NCBI GenBank assembly: GCA_963715815.1 | Contig: OY970278.1 | Location: 2,294,001 to 2,358,000 of the forward strand | Direction of reading: 5' to 3' | From: JAFAMS01 sp963715815 | GTDB lineage: Bacteria > Vulcanimicrobiota > Vulcanimicrobiia > Vulcanimicrobiales > Vulcanimicrobiaceae | Length of the DNA: 64,000 bases | In this document: piece after piece, positions 42,843-51,430 of the stretch | Layout of the letters: every line of letters begins with the position of its first letter | Numbering within the stretch: the first letter of the stretch is position 1 | The notes under the pieces: model-generated | What the model was told of the DNA's origin: nothing | Databases searched by the model: none | What the model saw: only the letters and a program-made list of their open reading frames with translations | Position numbers and translations under genes: made by a program

Positions 42843-43320
42843 CGAGCTCCAAGTGGCCTCCGGGTAACGTTGCAACGCGCGAACCGTCGACGCGAATCGA
42901 AACGGCGTCGATACCATGAACCGCCGTCAGCGTCCACACCAGTGATTTGAACATGCCGCTTTCATCAAAGCTTCCGCCGCCAAACTTGTTGACGTCACCG
43001 GAGAGATCGACGAGAGCCGTACCAGCATGTAAATCCAACGAAAGCAGATGGGTACCTGACGGAAAGCGTATCGCTTCGACGCTGGGTGGCGGTCCCGCAA
43101 CCGCTTGTGTGGCCGCGTAAAACGCGATACTCTGCGTGTCATGCGCCGTACCGAGCGTCACACTGTACGGCACTTCGGTCGTCCCGTCGTACTTCGTGTA
43201 GTACACGGTTACCGTACCGCTCTTGACGTTGTTGCCGCCGCGGTGACCGACATAATACCAACCCGCAACAAGAGCAAGAACGAATACCGCGATGAGAGCG
43301 AGGCCGCGCAAGAATCGCAC
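42814..43320 (-). CDS. GerMN-domain membrane-anchored protein
   Basis: A 168-aa protein with one N-terminal membrane helix (about residues 7-25) and a GerMN domain: VTVYYTKYDGTTEVPYSV, FPSGTHLLSLDLHAGTALVDL, SGDVNKFGGGS, and FKSLVWTLTAVHGIDAVSIRVDG. GerMN domains occur in spore germination proteins and in cell-wall-linked extracytoplasmic proteins of non-spore formers. Here it is translationally coupled to a cell-wall amidase, so a wall-related role is more likely than sporulation. No sporulation genes are in the window. Confidence 0.88.
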   Translation of the reverse strand: MRFLRGLALIAVFVLALVAGWYYVGHRGGNNVKSGTVTVYYTKYDGTTEVPYSVTLGTAHDTQSIAFYAATQAVAGPPPSVEAIRFPSGTHLLSLDLHAGTALVDLSGDVNKFGGGSFDESGMFKSLVWTLTAVHGIDAVSIRVDGSRVATLPGGHLELDEPLSRSSW

Positions 43321-43356
43321 GGACAGTTTTCTTCGACTTTGCGCCGATTCTGCCTG

Positions 43357-44019
43357 TTATGCGACGGCTAAGATTTCGATGAGACGCTCCGCGGCAAGCT
43401 CGGGACTGCTGAGAATCGGCTTGGGTAGATTCGGGGGCAACTTCGCTACGAGCGGCGACATGCTGACTTGCGCGAGCAATACAACGTCGACGCGCTCGAG
43501 CAGCGCAGGCAATGCATCCAAGAGTATGCGATCGTGCGCATCGCGGTCGCCGCGCCGCAACGCATCCATCGCTTCGGAATGAAAGCTCGGAACGATCTCG
43601 ATCGCCGTCCCAGTGCGAGCAGCCGCTTCGTTGAGCAAGACGACTTGCTGATCGAGTCCGGCCTGCACCGTCGCGAGCACGCCGACACGGGGTCCGAGCG
43701 TAATCGCTTTGTCGACCATCGTTTGGTCGACGGCCATGATCGGCAGCGAGCCGAATCGCCGCCGCATCTCAGGAACAGCCGTCGAATATGCCGTGCAGGT
43801 TAATAAAACCGCATCAACTTGGGCTTTTTGCAACAGGCCGATCACGTTTTCCATCCGGTCGAGCGTCTCAGGGACGAGGCCGCCCAAGCGTTCCGCCTCC
43901 GAAAGCAGACCTTCATCGAGCAAATTGATCAGGCGCACGTCTGGAAGAAGCCGCGCCAGCACGTCTCGCATTGGCGCAAGCGCAGGCAGAACTGCATGGA
44001 CTACACCGACCGTCTTCAT
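43357..44019 (-). CDS. Aspartate/glutamate racemase-superfamily protein
   Basis: A 220-aa protein of the Asp/Glu/hydantoin racemase superfamily. The first active-site cysteine is in LLTCTAYSTAVPEM. At the second position, where a second Cys (as in CTH or CTE) is expected, the sequence is LLAQVSMSPLVA with no cysteine. It may therefore work as a one-cysteine enzyme such as a decarboxylase or isomerase-like member, not as a two-base racemase. It starts by ATGA overlap with the TIM-barrel isomerase and ends the operon with that gene and the MBL hydrolase. Confidence 0.8.
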   Translation of the reverse strand: MKTVGVVHAVLPALAPMRDVLARLLPDVRLINLLDEGLLSEAERLGGLVPETLDRMENVIGLLQKAQVDAVLLTCTAYSTAVPEMRRRFGSLPIMAVDQTMVDKAITLGPRVGVLATVQAGLDQQVVLLNEAAARTGTAIEIVPSFHSEAMDALRRGDRDAHDRILLDALPALLERVDVVLLAQVSMSPLVAKLPPNLPKPILSSPELAAERLIEILAVA

Positions 44020-44846
44020 GGCAGAGTCGGAAGGTTCATGACGCTGCTCAGGAACGCGTGGGAGTAACGCGCGCAGCGCTCTCCATCCGGGAACTGCTTG
44101 CACTCAACTGATATCCAACCGTCGTATCCGATCGCTCGCAGCGTCTCGAAAACATCGACCCAGTTAAAGATGCCGAGACCGGGTGGAAGACGATTGGCGT
44201 CGCTGACTTGAACGAAGGTCATATAGCCGCTCAGCATGCCGAACACGAGCGCAGCCGGGATGCTTTTCTCCACCAGCCCTTGGTGATGAATGTCGGCTTC
44301 GAAGGTGAGGTTCTTTGCGTTGAACGATTTGATGAACTCAACGGTCTCTGCAAGAGTGTTGAGCGTGTCGAGATTGTACACGTGCTGCGGTTCGAGGACG
44401 ATCTTCACGCCTTGACGCTCAGCGTACGGAAGCAGCTCTTCAAGCGCGGCGCGGAACCAACCGATTCCGGTCTTTCGATCGGGCGCCCACTTTGCTTGTC
44501 CGCGGAAACGCCCGATGCTGGAGTCGACGCCGTAACGTGCCGCAAGATCGATGATCGTCTTGTAACGTTCGATCGCGCGTTTGCGCAACTCGGGCTCGGG
44601 CGACATGAAGTACATGTTGTCGGTCTCGCCGATGACGCCGGTCGAGACGGCGCAGATCGCGAGCCCCGCGTCTTTGACCTGCTTTTCGAACGCCGCGACG
44701 TCGAATGCCGCAGGGTCGCGCGTTTGCAGCTCGACGCCGTCGTAACCCATCTTCGCGAGCGCCGGTAGAATCGTCGCATGATCGCCGATCCATGCCATCG
44801 GCATCCGCGTAACCTCGGGCGTGACTATCGTGTAGGCTAATTTCAC
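44016..44846 (-). CDS. Sugar phosphate isomerase/epimerase-family TIM-barrel protein
   Basis: A 276-aa xylose isomerase-like TIM barrel. Landmark segments are MGYDGVELQTRDP, AVSTGVIGETDNMY, VKIVLEPQHVYNLDT with a metal-binding Glu, NLTFEADIHHQG with Asp/His, and GYDGWISVECKQFPDGE at the C terminus. It probably binds a divalent metal and isomerises or epimerises a small sugar or keto-acid. It overlaps the racemase and MBL genes by 4 nt on each side. Substrate unknown. Confidence 0.88.
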   Translation of the reverse strand: MKLAYTIVTPEVTRMPMAWIGDHATILPALAKMGYDGVELQTRDPAAFDVAAFEKQVKDAGLAICAVSTGVIGETDNMYFMSPEPELRKRAIERYKTIIDLAARYGVDSSIGRFRGQAKWAPDRKTGIGWFRAALEELLPYAERQGVKIVLEPQHVYNLDTLNTLAETVEFIKSFNAKNLTFEADIHHQGLVEKSIPAALVFGMLSGYMTFVQVSDANRLPPGLGIFNWVDVFETLRAIGYDGWISVECKQFPDGERCARYSHAFLSSVMNLPTLP

Positions 44847-45604
44847 GCCGTCACCCCCGAGCGGGTCAAATCGAAGGTAGTGAGCTCGTCGAAGCCCTCA
44901 CCGAGTCGCGCGGTCAACGCGCACCGCAACGGCTCGCGTTCATGGACGTGCGTCCCATCGAAGCTACAGCACCGGTCGTGACCGAACACGATCACGTTCT
45001 CCGGATTCGAGGCCGCGCGTTCGCGCACGCGTCGAATCGCATCTTCGCTCCGAGCAAGATCGAGCGTCATGTCGACCCGCTGCGAGCATAGCTCCGCGCC
45101 ATTCTTTATTGCATCGCCCGTATAGATGTACTCACCGCGCGTGCCCTGCGCGACATAGGCCATGTGCCCGGGCGTATGCCCCGGCGTCGCAATCGCTTCG
45201 ATCCCGGTCACGATCACGTCACCGTCCCCGATCCGCGACACGTTCTTGTGCGTCAGCAGCTTCTCGACGTGAAACTCCGCAATCGGATACTTTCCAATCG
45301 GCTGTTCGGCCGCCCACTCGAGCTCCGCTGCACCGATGAAAATCTCGGCCTTTGGAAACATCGCGAAGTTCACGCAATGGTCCCAATGCGAGTGCGTGAT
45401 GGCGACAGCAGTAATGTCGCCGAAATCCAGACCCGCATCCACAAGCCGCTTCGCGAGAACATCACGGTGCATGTAATGCCCGGTATCAAACAGCACGTTG
45501 TGCTTCCCATCGCGCAATAGCGCGACAGTACTCCACCCCAACCCACCGTGATAAACGCTCTTTCCCGGATACCCTTGCTGAAGAATCGTCAACTCGTACG
45601 CCAT
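44843..45604 (-). CDS. MBL-fold metallohydrolase
   Basis: A 253-aa metallo-beta-lactamase-fold hydrolase of the glyoxalase II/lactonase type. It has HxHxDH as THSHWDHCVNFAM, then ATPGHTPGHMAYVA, TGDAIKNG and VIVFGHDRCCSFDG. The metal ligands are thus recognisable. A lactonase or thioester hydrolase is plausible. It is the first gene of the three-gene operon, starting MAYELTILQQG, and divergent from the malonyl-CoA decarboxylase gene. Confidence 0.86.
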   Translation of the reverse strand: MAYELTILQQGYPGKSVYHGGLGWSTVALLRDGKHNVLFDTGHYMHRDVLAKRLVDAGLDFGDITAVAITHSHWDHCVNFAMFPKAEIFIGAAELEWAAEQPIGKYPIAEFHVEKLLTHKNVSRIGDGDVIVTGIEAIATPGHTPGHMAYVAQGTRGEYIYTGDAIKNGAELCSQRVDMTLDLARSEDAIRRVRERAASNPENVIVFGHDRCCSFDGTHVHEREPLRCALTARLGEGFDELTTFDLTRSGVTA

Positions 45605-45721
45605 GCGCGCCCCTTCGCGCATCCCGGACCTGGACCCCGGGTGTAGCGGTGCTGCGAGAGATGTAGCAAGCCCTGGGGTCGACGCAACCGACCTCGCAGA
45701 AACGTAGTATGCTTAAGTAGG

Positions 45722-47035
45722 ATGATTAAGTCGATCGTAGGGTGGCGCGATGCCGCGGCTTCAGCTCGCGACAGCATTTTGCGTTCGCGCGCCGAGTCGG
45801 ATAACCGCAAGACATCGCAGCGCTTGCTGGACCAGATGCGCGCGTGCTTGGAAGCGCGCGGTGGCGAGGTCGCAGCGCGGGCGCGCGCGGCGGCGCTCGG
45901 TAAGCAGTATCTCGAACTCGACGACCCCGGACGCGAGCAATTCTTCAAGTCGCTTGCGACGTTTGACATCGATGAGGCGCTGCTGGAGGCTTCGCTTTCG
46001 GCAATGCGGGATTCGCCTGAAGAGAAGCGTGCGCGAAAGGCGAGCGAGCTGCGCGCGGCACTACAGGCGCCGTGGGTGCGACTCCTCACCCAGTTTAACA
46101 GCATACCCGGCGGCGTAAAGTTCCTGGTCGATATGCGCGCCGATCTCCTACGCATTGTCGATCGCGACCCGGCGTTCGCGCGCATCGACGACGATTTGCG
46201 CGAGATCCTGACGGCATGGTTCGATATCGGGTTCCTCGAGCTGCGCGAGATCACGTGGAATGCGCCGGCGGCGTTTCTCGAACGGCTCGCGCGCTACGAA
46301 GCCGTTCACGAAGTCCGCAATTGGCTCGACCTCAAGTATCGTCTGCAGGGTGATCGCCGCTGCTTCGCATTCTTGCACCCCACGATGCCCGACGAACCTT
46401 TGATCTTCGTTGAAGTCGCTTTGACGAATGAGCTCAGCGGCGATATTGCAGAGGTCCTCGATCGCAACGCCCGTCCGCTCGACGGCGATCCGTCGGTCGC
46501 GATCTTCTACTCGATCTCGAATTGTCAGAAAGGCTTGCGCGGCATCTCGTTCGGCAACGCGTTGATCAAGCGCGTCGCCGATCAGCTCTCAAAACAGTTC
46601 CGGTCGCTGCGCACCTTTGCGACACTCTCGCCGATCCCGGGCTTCATGACTTGGCTGCGCGAACGTCTTGTCGAGGATCCCGAAGGAATAGCTGCGGCCC
46701 TCGGACGTCGCGGCTGGCAGCGCGATCCTGAAGCCGCCGAGGCTTTGCGCATCCCGCTAATGCGGCTTTGCAGCCACTACCTCGTCCGCGAGAAGCGCGG
46801 CGCGAATTTTGCGCGCGATCCGGTCGCTCACTTCCACCTCAGCAACGGCGCCCGCCTCGAGCGGATCAACTGGTTGGGCGATGTCTCGCCAAAGGGTCTG
46901 CGCGAGTCGGCCGGGATGATGGTCAACTATCTTTATATCCTGGATCAGATCGACGACAATCACGAGGCATATATGACGGAAGGGAAAATCGCGACCGGTC
47001 CGTCCGTAAGAGATCTTTTGAAGTCGGCTCGCTAG
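45722..47035 (+). CDS. Malonyl-CoA decarboxylase
   Basis: A 437-aa enzyme that converts malonyl-CoA to acetyl-CoA and CO2. It matches the MCD family. An N-terminal helical region precedes a GNAT-like catalytic domain with LHPTMPDEPLIFVEVAL, SISNCQKGLRG, FATLSPIPGFM (catalytic Ser region) and VAHFHLSNGARLERINW (catalytic His). It is divergent from the MBL operon by about 117 bp, and its stop overlaps the rpiA start. It may serve in malonate use or control of fatty-acid synthesis. Confidence 0.9.
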   Translation: MIKSIVGWRDAAASARDSILRSRAESDNRKTSQRLLDQMRACLEARGGEVAARARAAALGKQYLELDDPGREQFFKSLATFDIDEALLEASLSAMRDSPEEKRARKASELRAALQAPWVRLLTQFNSIPGGVKFLVDMRADLLRIVDRDPAFARIDDDLREILTAWFDIGFLELREITWNAPAAFLERLARYEAVHEVRNWLDLKYRLQGDRRCFAFLHPTMPDEPLIFVEVALTNELSGDIAEVLDRNARPLDGDPSVAIFYSISNCQKGLRGISFGNALIKRVADQLSKQFRSLRTFATLSPIPGFMTWLRERLVEDPEGIAAALGRRGWQRDPEAAEALRIPLMRLCSHYLVREKRGANFARDPVAHFHLSNGARLERINWLGDVSPKGLRESAGMMVNYLYILDQIDDNHEAYMTEGKIATGPSVRDLLKSAR

Positions 47036-47718
47036 TGGACGTAGCCGAGGAGAAACGCGTTGCCGGGTACGCCGCGGTCGACCGGTTCGTCCAAAAAGAC
47101 ATGGCCTGCATCGGCCTAGGGACGGGTTCGACGGCTTACTTCGCGATCGAACGGGTCGGGGCGCTGGTCGCCCAAGGCTGGTCGCTCTCGGCCGTCGTCA
47201 CATCTGTACAGACCGAGCAGCTGTGCCGGGAACGCAAAATTCCGGTCGTCGGCCTCTGCGAAGGCCCGCGGATCGCGGTCGCAATCGACGGCGCCGATGA
47301 AGTCGCTCCTGACTTCGCCCTAACGAAAGGGGGCGGCGGTGCGCTCTTCCGTGAGAAAGCCGTCGCGCTTGCTGCGGAAAAATTCGTCGTCGTCGTCGAC
47401 GCGAGCAAGCTCGTGCCGCGTCTGGGTAAATTCCCGTTACCGGTCGAGGTCGTTCCATTCACGGTGCGTTACGTTGAACGCGAGATTCAGCAAATTTGTC
47501 CGAAGCTCGACGTGCGGATGCGCGATGGCAAGCCATTCGTCACGGACAACGGCAACTATATTCTCGACTGTGCGTTCGGCGCGATTGACGATCCGGCCGA
47601 TCTCGATGCACGCTTGCGCGCGATCAATGGAGTGGTTGCGAGCGGCATCTTCGTCGGCCTGACATCGCACGTACTCGTAGGCGGCCCCGGCGGCGTACGC
47701 GAGATCGAGCGTCGCTAG
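47035..47718 (+). CDS. rpiA: Ribose-5-phosphate isomerase A
   Basis: Interconverts ribose 5-phosphate and ribulose 5-phosphate. The protein is about 227 aa. It starts GTG at 47035, where GTG shares its first base with the TAG stop of malonyl-CoA decarboxylase. Motifs are GLGTGSTAYFAIERVG, AIDGADEVAPDF with the active Asp and Glu, and TKGGGGALFREK. It overlaps the hpnI gene tail-to-tail by 4 nt. Its position next to hopanoid genes may be coincidence, though ribose 5-phosphate chemistry features in side-chain synthesis. Confidence 0.94.
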   Translation: MDVAEEKRVAGYAAVDRFVQKDMACIGLGTGSTAYFAIERVGALVAQGWSLSAVVTSVQTEQLCRERKIPVVGLCEGPRIAVAIDGADEVAPDFALTKGGGGALFREKAVALAAEKFVVVVDASKLVPRLGKFPLPVEVVPFTVRYVEREIQQICPKLDVRMRDGKPFVTDNGNYILDCAFGAIDDPADLDARLRAINGVVASGIFVGLTSHVLVGGPGGVREIERR

Positions 47719-48833
47719 CTTTCGAGAATCTCGCCCACCGCATCGAGCTCGAGACGCTGTCCGCGCCAATCGACGTCGCGTGCAACGAACGACGCTGCCC
47801 ATACCGCGACACTTATCGCGTCGCGCAGCGGAATGAGCATCGTCGAGCCTGCCTTGGCTTCTAGATGCAATGCGACGCGCAAGCCGGTTGCGAGTGCAAG
47901 CAATAACGGCGTGCCGTAGCGGCCGCGAGCGGCCAGCGTCGCGAGTGCGGCGAGCGGCAAACCGAAGGTCAGAAATGAAAATGCGTGCCCGAGCGGCCGA
48001 ACCGAGCGGATCGTTCGCGACCAACGCAGCTCACGAGCCCAGAGGGTCTTGAAGCCGGCTTCGTCGATGATGTTCTCTACAACGTAATTCGAGAGCACGA
48101 CGCGCAGCCCGCGATCGGTGACCAGCTGGCCGAGCAGGTGATCGTCGGCGACATGATCGCGCAGCGCCGCGAAGCCGCCGATTGCATCGAGGAGACTGCG
48201 GCGGACGGCAATCGTTGCACCAAAACAGTAGCGCAGCGGTTCGAGCGCCGTTGCGACCAGCACCGATGGTGCAAACTGCTCGTTGATGAACATCGCGCCA
48301 AGCCGCGACTCGAGATTCGCGCTCGGTGACCCGGCGTAAAGACACGTTACCGCACCAACATCGTCCGCTTCGAACGGAACAACGAGCCGGCGCAGATACG
48401 CCGATCCGACCCGCATGTCGGCGTCCGCGAGCACGACGAGGCCGTGCCGCGCGATACCGATCATCCCGGAAAGATTCGCGACCTTTGGATTGCCCGCGCT
48501 GGCGGTGCCGTCGCCGATCGCCAAGCGCGCGCGATCCGGATAGCGTGCGACGATTTGCTGCGCCGTCTCGAGTGCGGTATCATGCACGCTTTGTACGCCG
48601 AGAATCACTTCGAAGACTGGGTAATCTTGCTCGCAAAAACTGCGCAGATTTTCGAAGAGGCCTTCTTCTTGACCGTGCAGCGGCTTGAGAATCGAGACTT
48701 CCGGAAAGGTCCGCGCCTGAACGCGTTCGCTGCGGTTGAACTCGCGGACGCGCGCAAGCGCAAAGCCGAGATATCCGACGCCGCCGAGCGCCGCTACCGA
48801 CAGCGCAATGCCGAGGAGATTACGCCGCATCAC
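47715..48833 (-). CDS. hpnI: Hopanoid glycosyltransferase HpnI
   Basis: A 372-aa membrane GT2/ceramide glucosyltransferase-like protein that transfers N-acetylglucosamine to bacteriohopanetetrol. It has one N-terminal helix, then PEVSILKPLHGQEEGLFENL, ADADMRVGSAYLRRLV (the DxD region), and DHVADDHLLGQLV with the acceptor-side Asp-Asp. Two or three helices follow near the C terminus, with ARELRWSRTIRS (a Q/RxxRW-like motif) before them. The last base of HpnI is close to rpiA. It follows hpnK in the same direction with a 14-nt overlap. Confidence 0.85.
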   Translation of the reverse strand: MMRRNLLGIALSVAALGGVGYLGFALARVREFNRSERVQARTFPEVSILKPLHGQEEGLFENLRSFCEQDYPVFEVILGVQSVHDTALETAQQIVARYPDRARLAIGDGTASAGNPKVANLSGMIGIARHGLVVLADADMRVGSAYLRRLVVPFEADDVGAVTCLYAGSPSANLESRLGAMFINEQFAPSVLVATALEPLRYCFGATIAVRRSLLDAIGGFAALRDHVADDHLLGQLVTDRGLRVVLSNYVVENIIDEAGFKTLWARELRWSRTIRSVRPLGHAFSFLTFGLPLAALATLAARGRYGTPLLLALATGLRVALHLEAKAGSTMLIPLRDAISVAVWAASFVARDVDWRGQRLELDAVGEILES

Positions 48834-49608
48834 CCAGCTGCGCGAAATTCATCGAAACAACCTCACCGGAACGGATAATACGAATCACGTCTGGGTCGCA
48901 CAGAGCTTGTAGTTCGTCGCTCCCGGCGTCCGGATGAAAATACATCTCGGTCACTCCGGAGACGGGGAGCTGCTCGAGCAAACGTTGGACGCGCTCCGGC
49001 GTCATCTTGCCGGTATCGCTCAACCCGAGCACGGCATCGTTGTGCAGCATCCCGGCGCGTTCGATCTGCAGTTGCATCAACGCGAGCCACGGCGCAAGCA
49101 GCGCAAAATTTCCGAGGCTTTGCCACGACCCCAAGAACGGTTCGCGCGGAATGCGCACCGCGCGCATACCATAGGCGCCCCCGACGCGCAAAATCGTCGC
49201 CAGCACGGTTGGATGGACGTGCATGTGGTTTTGTGCATTGACGTGGTCGAGCGGGAGGCCCGTTTGCGCGAACGCTTCGAATTGCGCGCGAATCTCGGCT
49301 TGCAGCTGGCGACGCGCGCCCGGATGAAAGAAATAGCGCACGCCCGCCGCGACCAGATCCGTTGGGAAATTACCGTTGCGATCGACCAGGTCGGGAACCT
49401 GCGAGGGCGGCAGCATGGGGCGCCCGTTAACGAGAACGACGTGCAAACCGACCGCGAGCGAGGGCAGCGCGCGTGCGCGCGTGACGGCATCTTGCGTACC
49501 GGGAGCAGCCACCATCAAGCTGGCTGCAGTCAGAATCCCTTCGCGGTGCGCGCGCTCGACCGCATCGTTGACGGACGTCGAGAGGCCGAAATCGTCCGCG
49601 GTTACGAT
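48820..49608 (-). CDS. hpnK: Hopanoid deacetylase HpnK (YdjC family), no standard start codon
   Basis: A YdjC/ChbG-like deacetylase that removes the N-acetyl from the hopanoid glucosamine. The true N terminus (LIVTADDFGLSTSVNDAVERAH) is in frame but upstream of the first ATG/GTG/TTG-type codon (49518). Homology starts at about 49611, where only CTA/ATC codons stand, overlapping the TAA stop of the ferritin-like gene. Either ATC/CTA is used, or there is a sequence error, or the annotated product lacks its active Asp-Asp. The His ligands are in LDHVNAQNHMHVHPTV. With the N terminus it is about 262 aa. Confidence 0.82.
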   Translation of the reverse strand: MVTADDFGLSTSVNDAVERAHREGILTAASLMVAAPGTQDAVTRARALPSLAVGLHVVLVNGRPMLPPSQVPDLVDRNGNFPTDLVAAGVRYFFHPGARRQLQAEIRAQFEAFAQTGLPLDHVNAQNHMHVHPTVLATILRVGGAYGMRAVRIPREPFLGSWQSLGNFALLAPWLALMQLQIERAGMLHNDAVLGLSDTGKMTPERVQRLLEQLPVSGVTEMYFHPDAGSDELQALCDPDVIRIIRSGEVVSMNFAQLGDAA

Positions 49609-50444
49609 TAGTTGCCGCGCGGTGCGAACGCTCCTCGTAAGTTCTGTCCGGTATTGGCCGCATTGATAACCATTCGAGCGATTTCAGGAACGACGCGCGG
49701 CCGCAACAAACGCGGATCGAACTGCGCCATGAGGCGCGCGTTCTCGCTCACGCCGGCGTTCAAGAGCTGAATCAAACCGATATTCGGAAGCTCGACCGGC
49801 TGGGTCGCACTATCCGCGACTTCACGTCCGCTTACGATGCGGTCGATGACGGCGCGAATGTATCCGATCGCGGTCGCCACGGCTTGCATGAATGCGCCGC
49901 CATAGCCGCGTTGGATTCGCTCGTATGCAATCCAATTCACGAAGAACACGATGTGGCGCGCTTCTTCCCACAAGACTCGGCTGAACAACGAGATCAGCGA
50001 TTGCGGCATGAACTCGATCTCTTGCGCCAGACGGTACCCGCCGAACCCGAGAAACGAATCGAGGCACTCACAGTATCCAAAGTGGATGAACGCGCGTTCG
50101 GTCGGCTCCAGCTGCGGGGGATGTGCCTCGACGCCGAGCCCATAGCGGTCGACCATCGTTGCGATCAAACGGCCATGGCGTGCCTCTTCAAAGCCTTGCA
50201 GCTCGACCGCTTGGCGAATCGTCGGATCGGCAATCGTCGCGGCGAACCCGCTCACCATCGCGCCGGCATTGGTCTCGGCTTGTAATGCCATCCGCCAAAA
50301 CGGAAGCGAGCGCAGTTTTCTCAGCGATTGTTCGTCTAGCGCAGGCCACGGTAAGTTCATGGGTTCGTATGCCTCGTGGCTCTCCATGAACGTGCGACAA
50401 AGTAGCTGTTTGTGCGCTTCAGAACCGATTAGAAAACCCTGCAT
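49608..50444 (-). CDS. Ferritin-like diiron protein in hopanoid locus
   Basis: A 278-aa predominantly helical protein with two carboxylate/His clusters: FEEARHGRLIATM and WEEARHIVFFVNW (both EExxH), with additional Glu residues in LQAETNAGAM and GYCECLDSF. That set suits a di-iron ferritin-like four-helix bundle. No haem, NAD or membrane motif. It is the first gene of the minus-strand hpnK-hpnI unit and divergent from hpnC, so a hopanoid-related oxidation, hydroxylation or desaturation is plausible. Catalysis is not proven by sequence. Confidence 0.75.
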   Translation of the reverse strand: MQGFLIGSEAHKQLLCRTFMESHEAYEPMNLPWPALDEQSLRKLRSLPFWRMALQAETNAGAMVSGFAATIADPTIRQAVELQGFEEARHGRLIATMVDRYGLGVEAHPPQLEPTERAFIHFGYCECLDSFLGFGGYRLAQEIEFMPQSLISLFSRVLWEEARHIVFFVNWIAYERIQRGYGGAFMQAVATAIGYIRAVIDRIVSGREVADSATQPVELPNIGLIQLLNAGVSENARLMAQFDPRLLRPRVVPEIARMVINAANTGQNLRGAFAPRGN

Positions 50445-50581
50445 TAGCCTCCGTGAACCTCTACCTCTACCTCGGCATCAAGTCGTTTGTCGCAGCGGGC
50501 ATGGTGGAATACCCACGCTAGAGTGGATAACCTGCTAGGGCTTGCCATGAACAAGTTGAAATTCCCTCAGCCGTGGGGCAG

Positions 50582-51430
50582 ATGAGACAAGGCTCGATCT
50601 CGGCGGATGCGTACTGTCTGTCGCTGGCCGATCAGCATTACGAAAATTTCAGCGTCGCGTCCAAGCTGCTCCCGGCTTCGCTACGCCTGGATTTAGCGCG
50701 AATCTACGCATATTGCCGCACCACCGATGATCTCGGCGATGAGAGCGCCTCGCGCGAATCGGCGCGCGCGCGTTTGGAGCTATGGCGCGACGAACTTATC
50801 GCTCTCTTTGCGGGTAAGGCGCCCATTCATCCGGTGCTCATTGCGCTTTCGGAAACGATCGCCGCACACCAGATGCCGATCGAACCGTTCGTCGATTTGA
50901 TCGCCGCGAACATTCAAGATCAAGAGGTCTCGTCGTACGAAACCTGGACCGACGTCCTCGGATATTGCTGTAATTCGGCGGCACCTGTCGGACGCATGGT
51001 GCTCGCAGTCTTCGGCATCTACAACGCGGCGACCGTACCGCTTTCCGACGACGTCTGCGTCGGTTTGCAGCTCGCGAACTTTGCTCAAGACGTCGCGCGC
51101 GATGCCGCCATCGGGCGCACCTATTTGGTTCAATCCGACATCCGCGCCGGCGGCATGGCCGAGGCGACCCGGATCATGGTCGAGCGCGCCCGGGAGATGC
51201 TCGCCTCCGGGCGAGCCCTCGAGCGAATGGCCCCCGGGGGCCTGCGCTTCCAGCTGGCGCTCTACCGGCTAGGGGGTCTCGCGATCTGCGATGCGATCGC
51301 GCGGATCGGGTACCGAACCGAATTCGATCGTCCGACGGTTACACGTTCCGTGAAGCTCGGATTACTCACTCGCGCGATAGCGCTCTCATTGCAGCCGGCT
51401 CGCAACGTCGAGCGCCCCGAGACCGCATAG
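50582..51430 (+). CDS. hpnC: Squalene biosynthesis protein HpnC
   Basis: A 282-aa member of the squalene/phytoene synthase fold. Landmarks are ARIYAYCRTTDDLGDES (first Asp-rich motif), YSAAPVG-like CCNSAAPVGRMVL, and NFAQDVARDAAIGRTYLVQSD (second Asp-rich motif). In the HpnCDE route it converts presqualene diphosphate to hydroxysqualene. The N terminus is MRQGSISADAYCLSLADQHYEN. GTG 50573 is an alternative start. It shares a 130-bp divergent promoter with the ferritin-like gene. It overlaps hpnD by one base in TAGTG. Confidence 0.9.
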   Translation: MRQGSISADAYCLSLADQHYENFSVASKLLPASLRLDLARIYAYCRTTDDLGDESASRESARARLELWRDELIALFAGKAPIHPVLIALSETIAAHQMPIEPFVDLIAANIQDQEVSSYETWTDVLGYCCNSAAPVGRMVLAVFGIYNAATVPLSDDVCVGLQLANFAQDVARDAAIGRTYLVQSDIRAGGMAEATRIMVERAREMLASGRALERMAPGGLRFQLALYRLGGLAICDAIARIGYRTEFDRPTVTRSVKLGLLTRAIALSLQPARNVERPETA

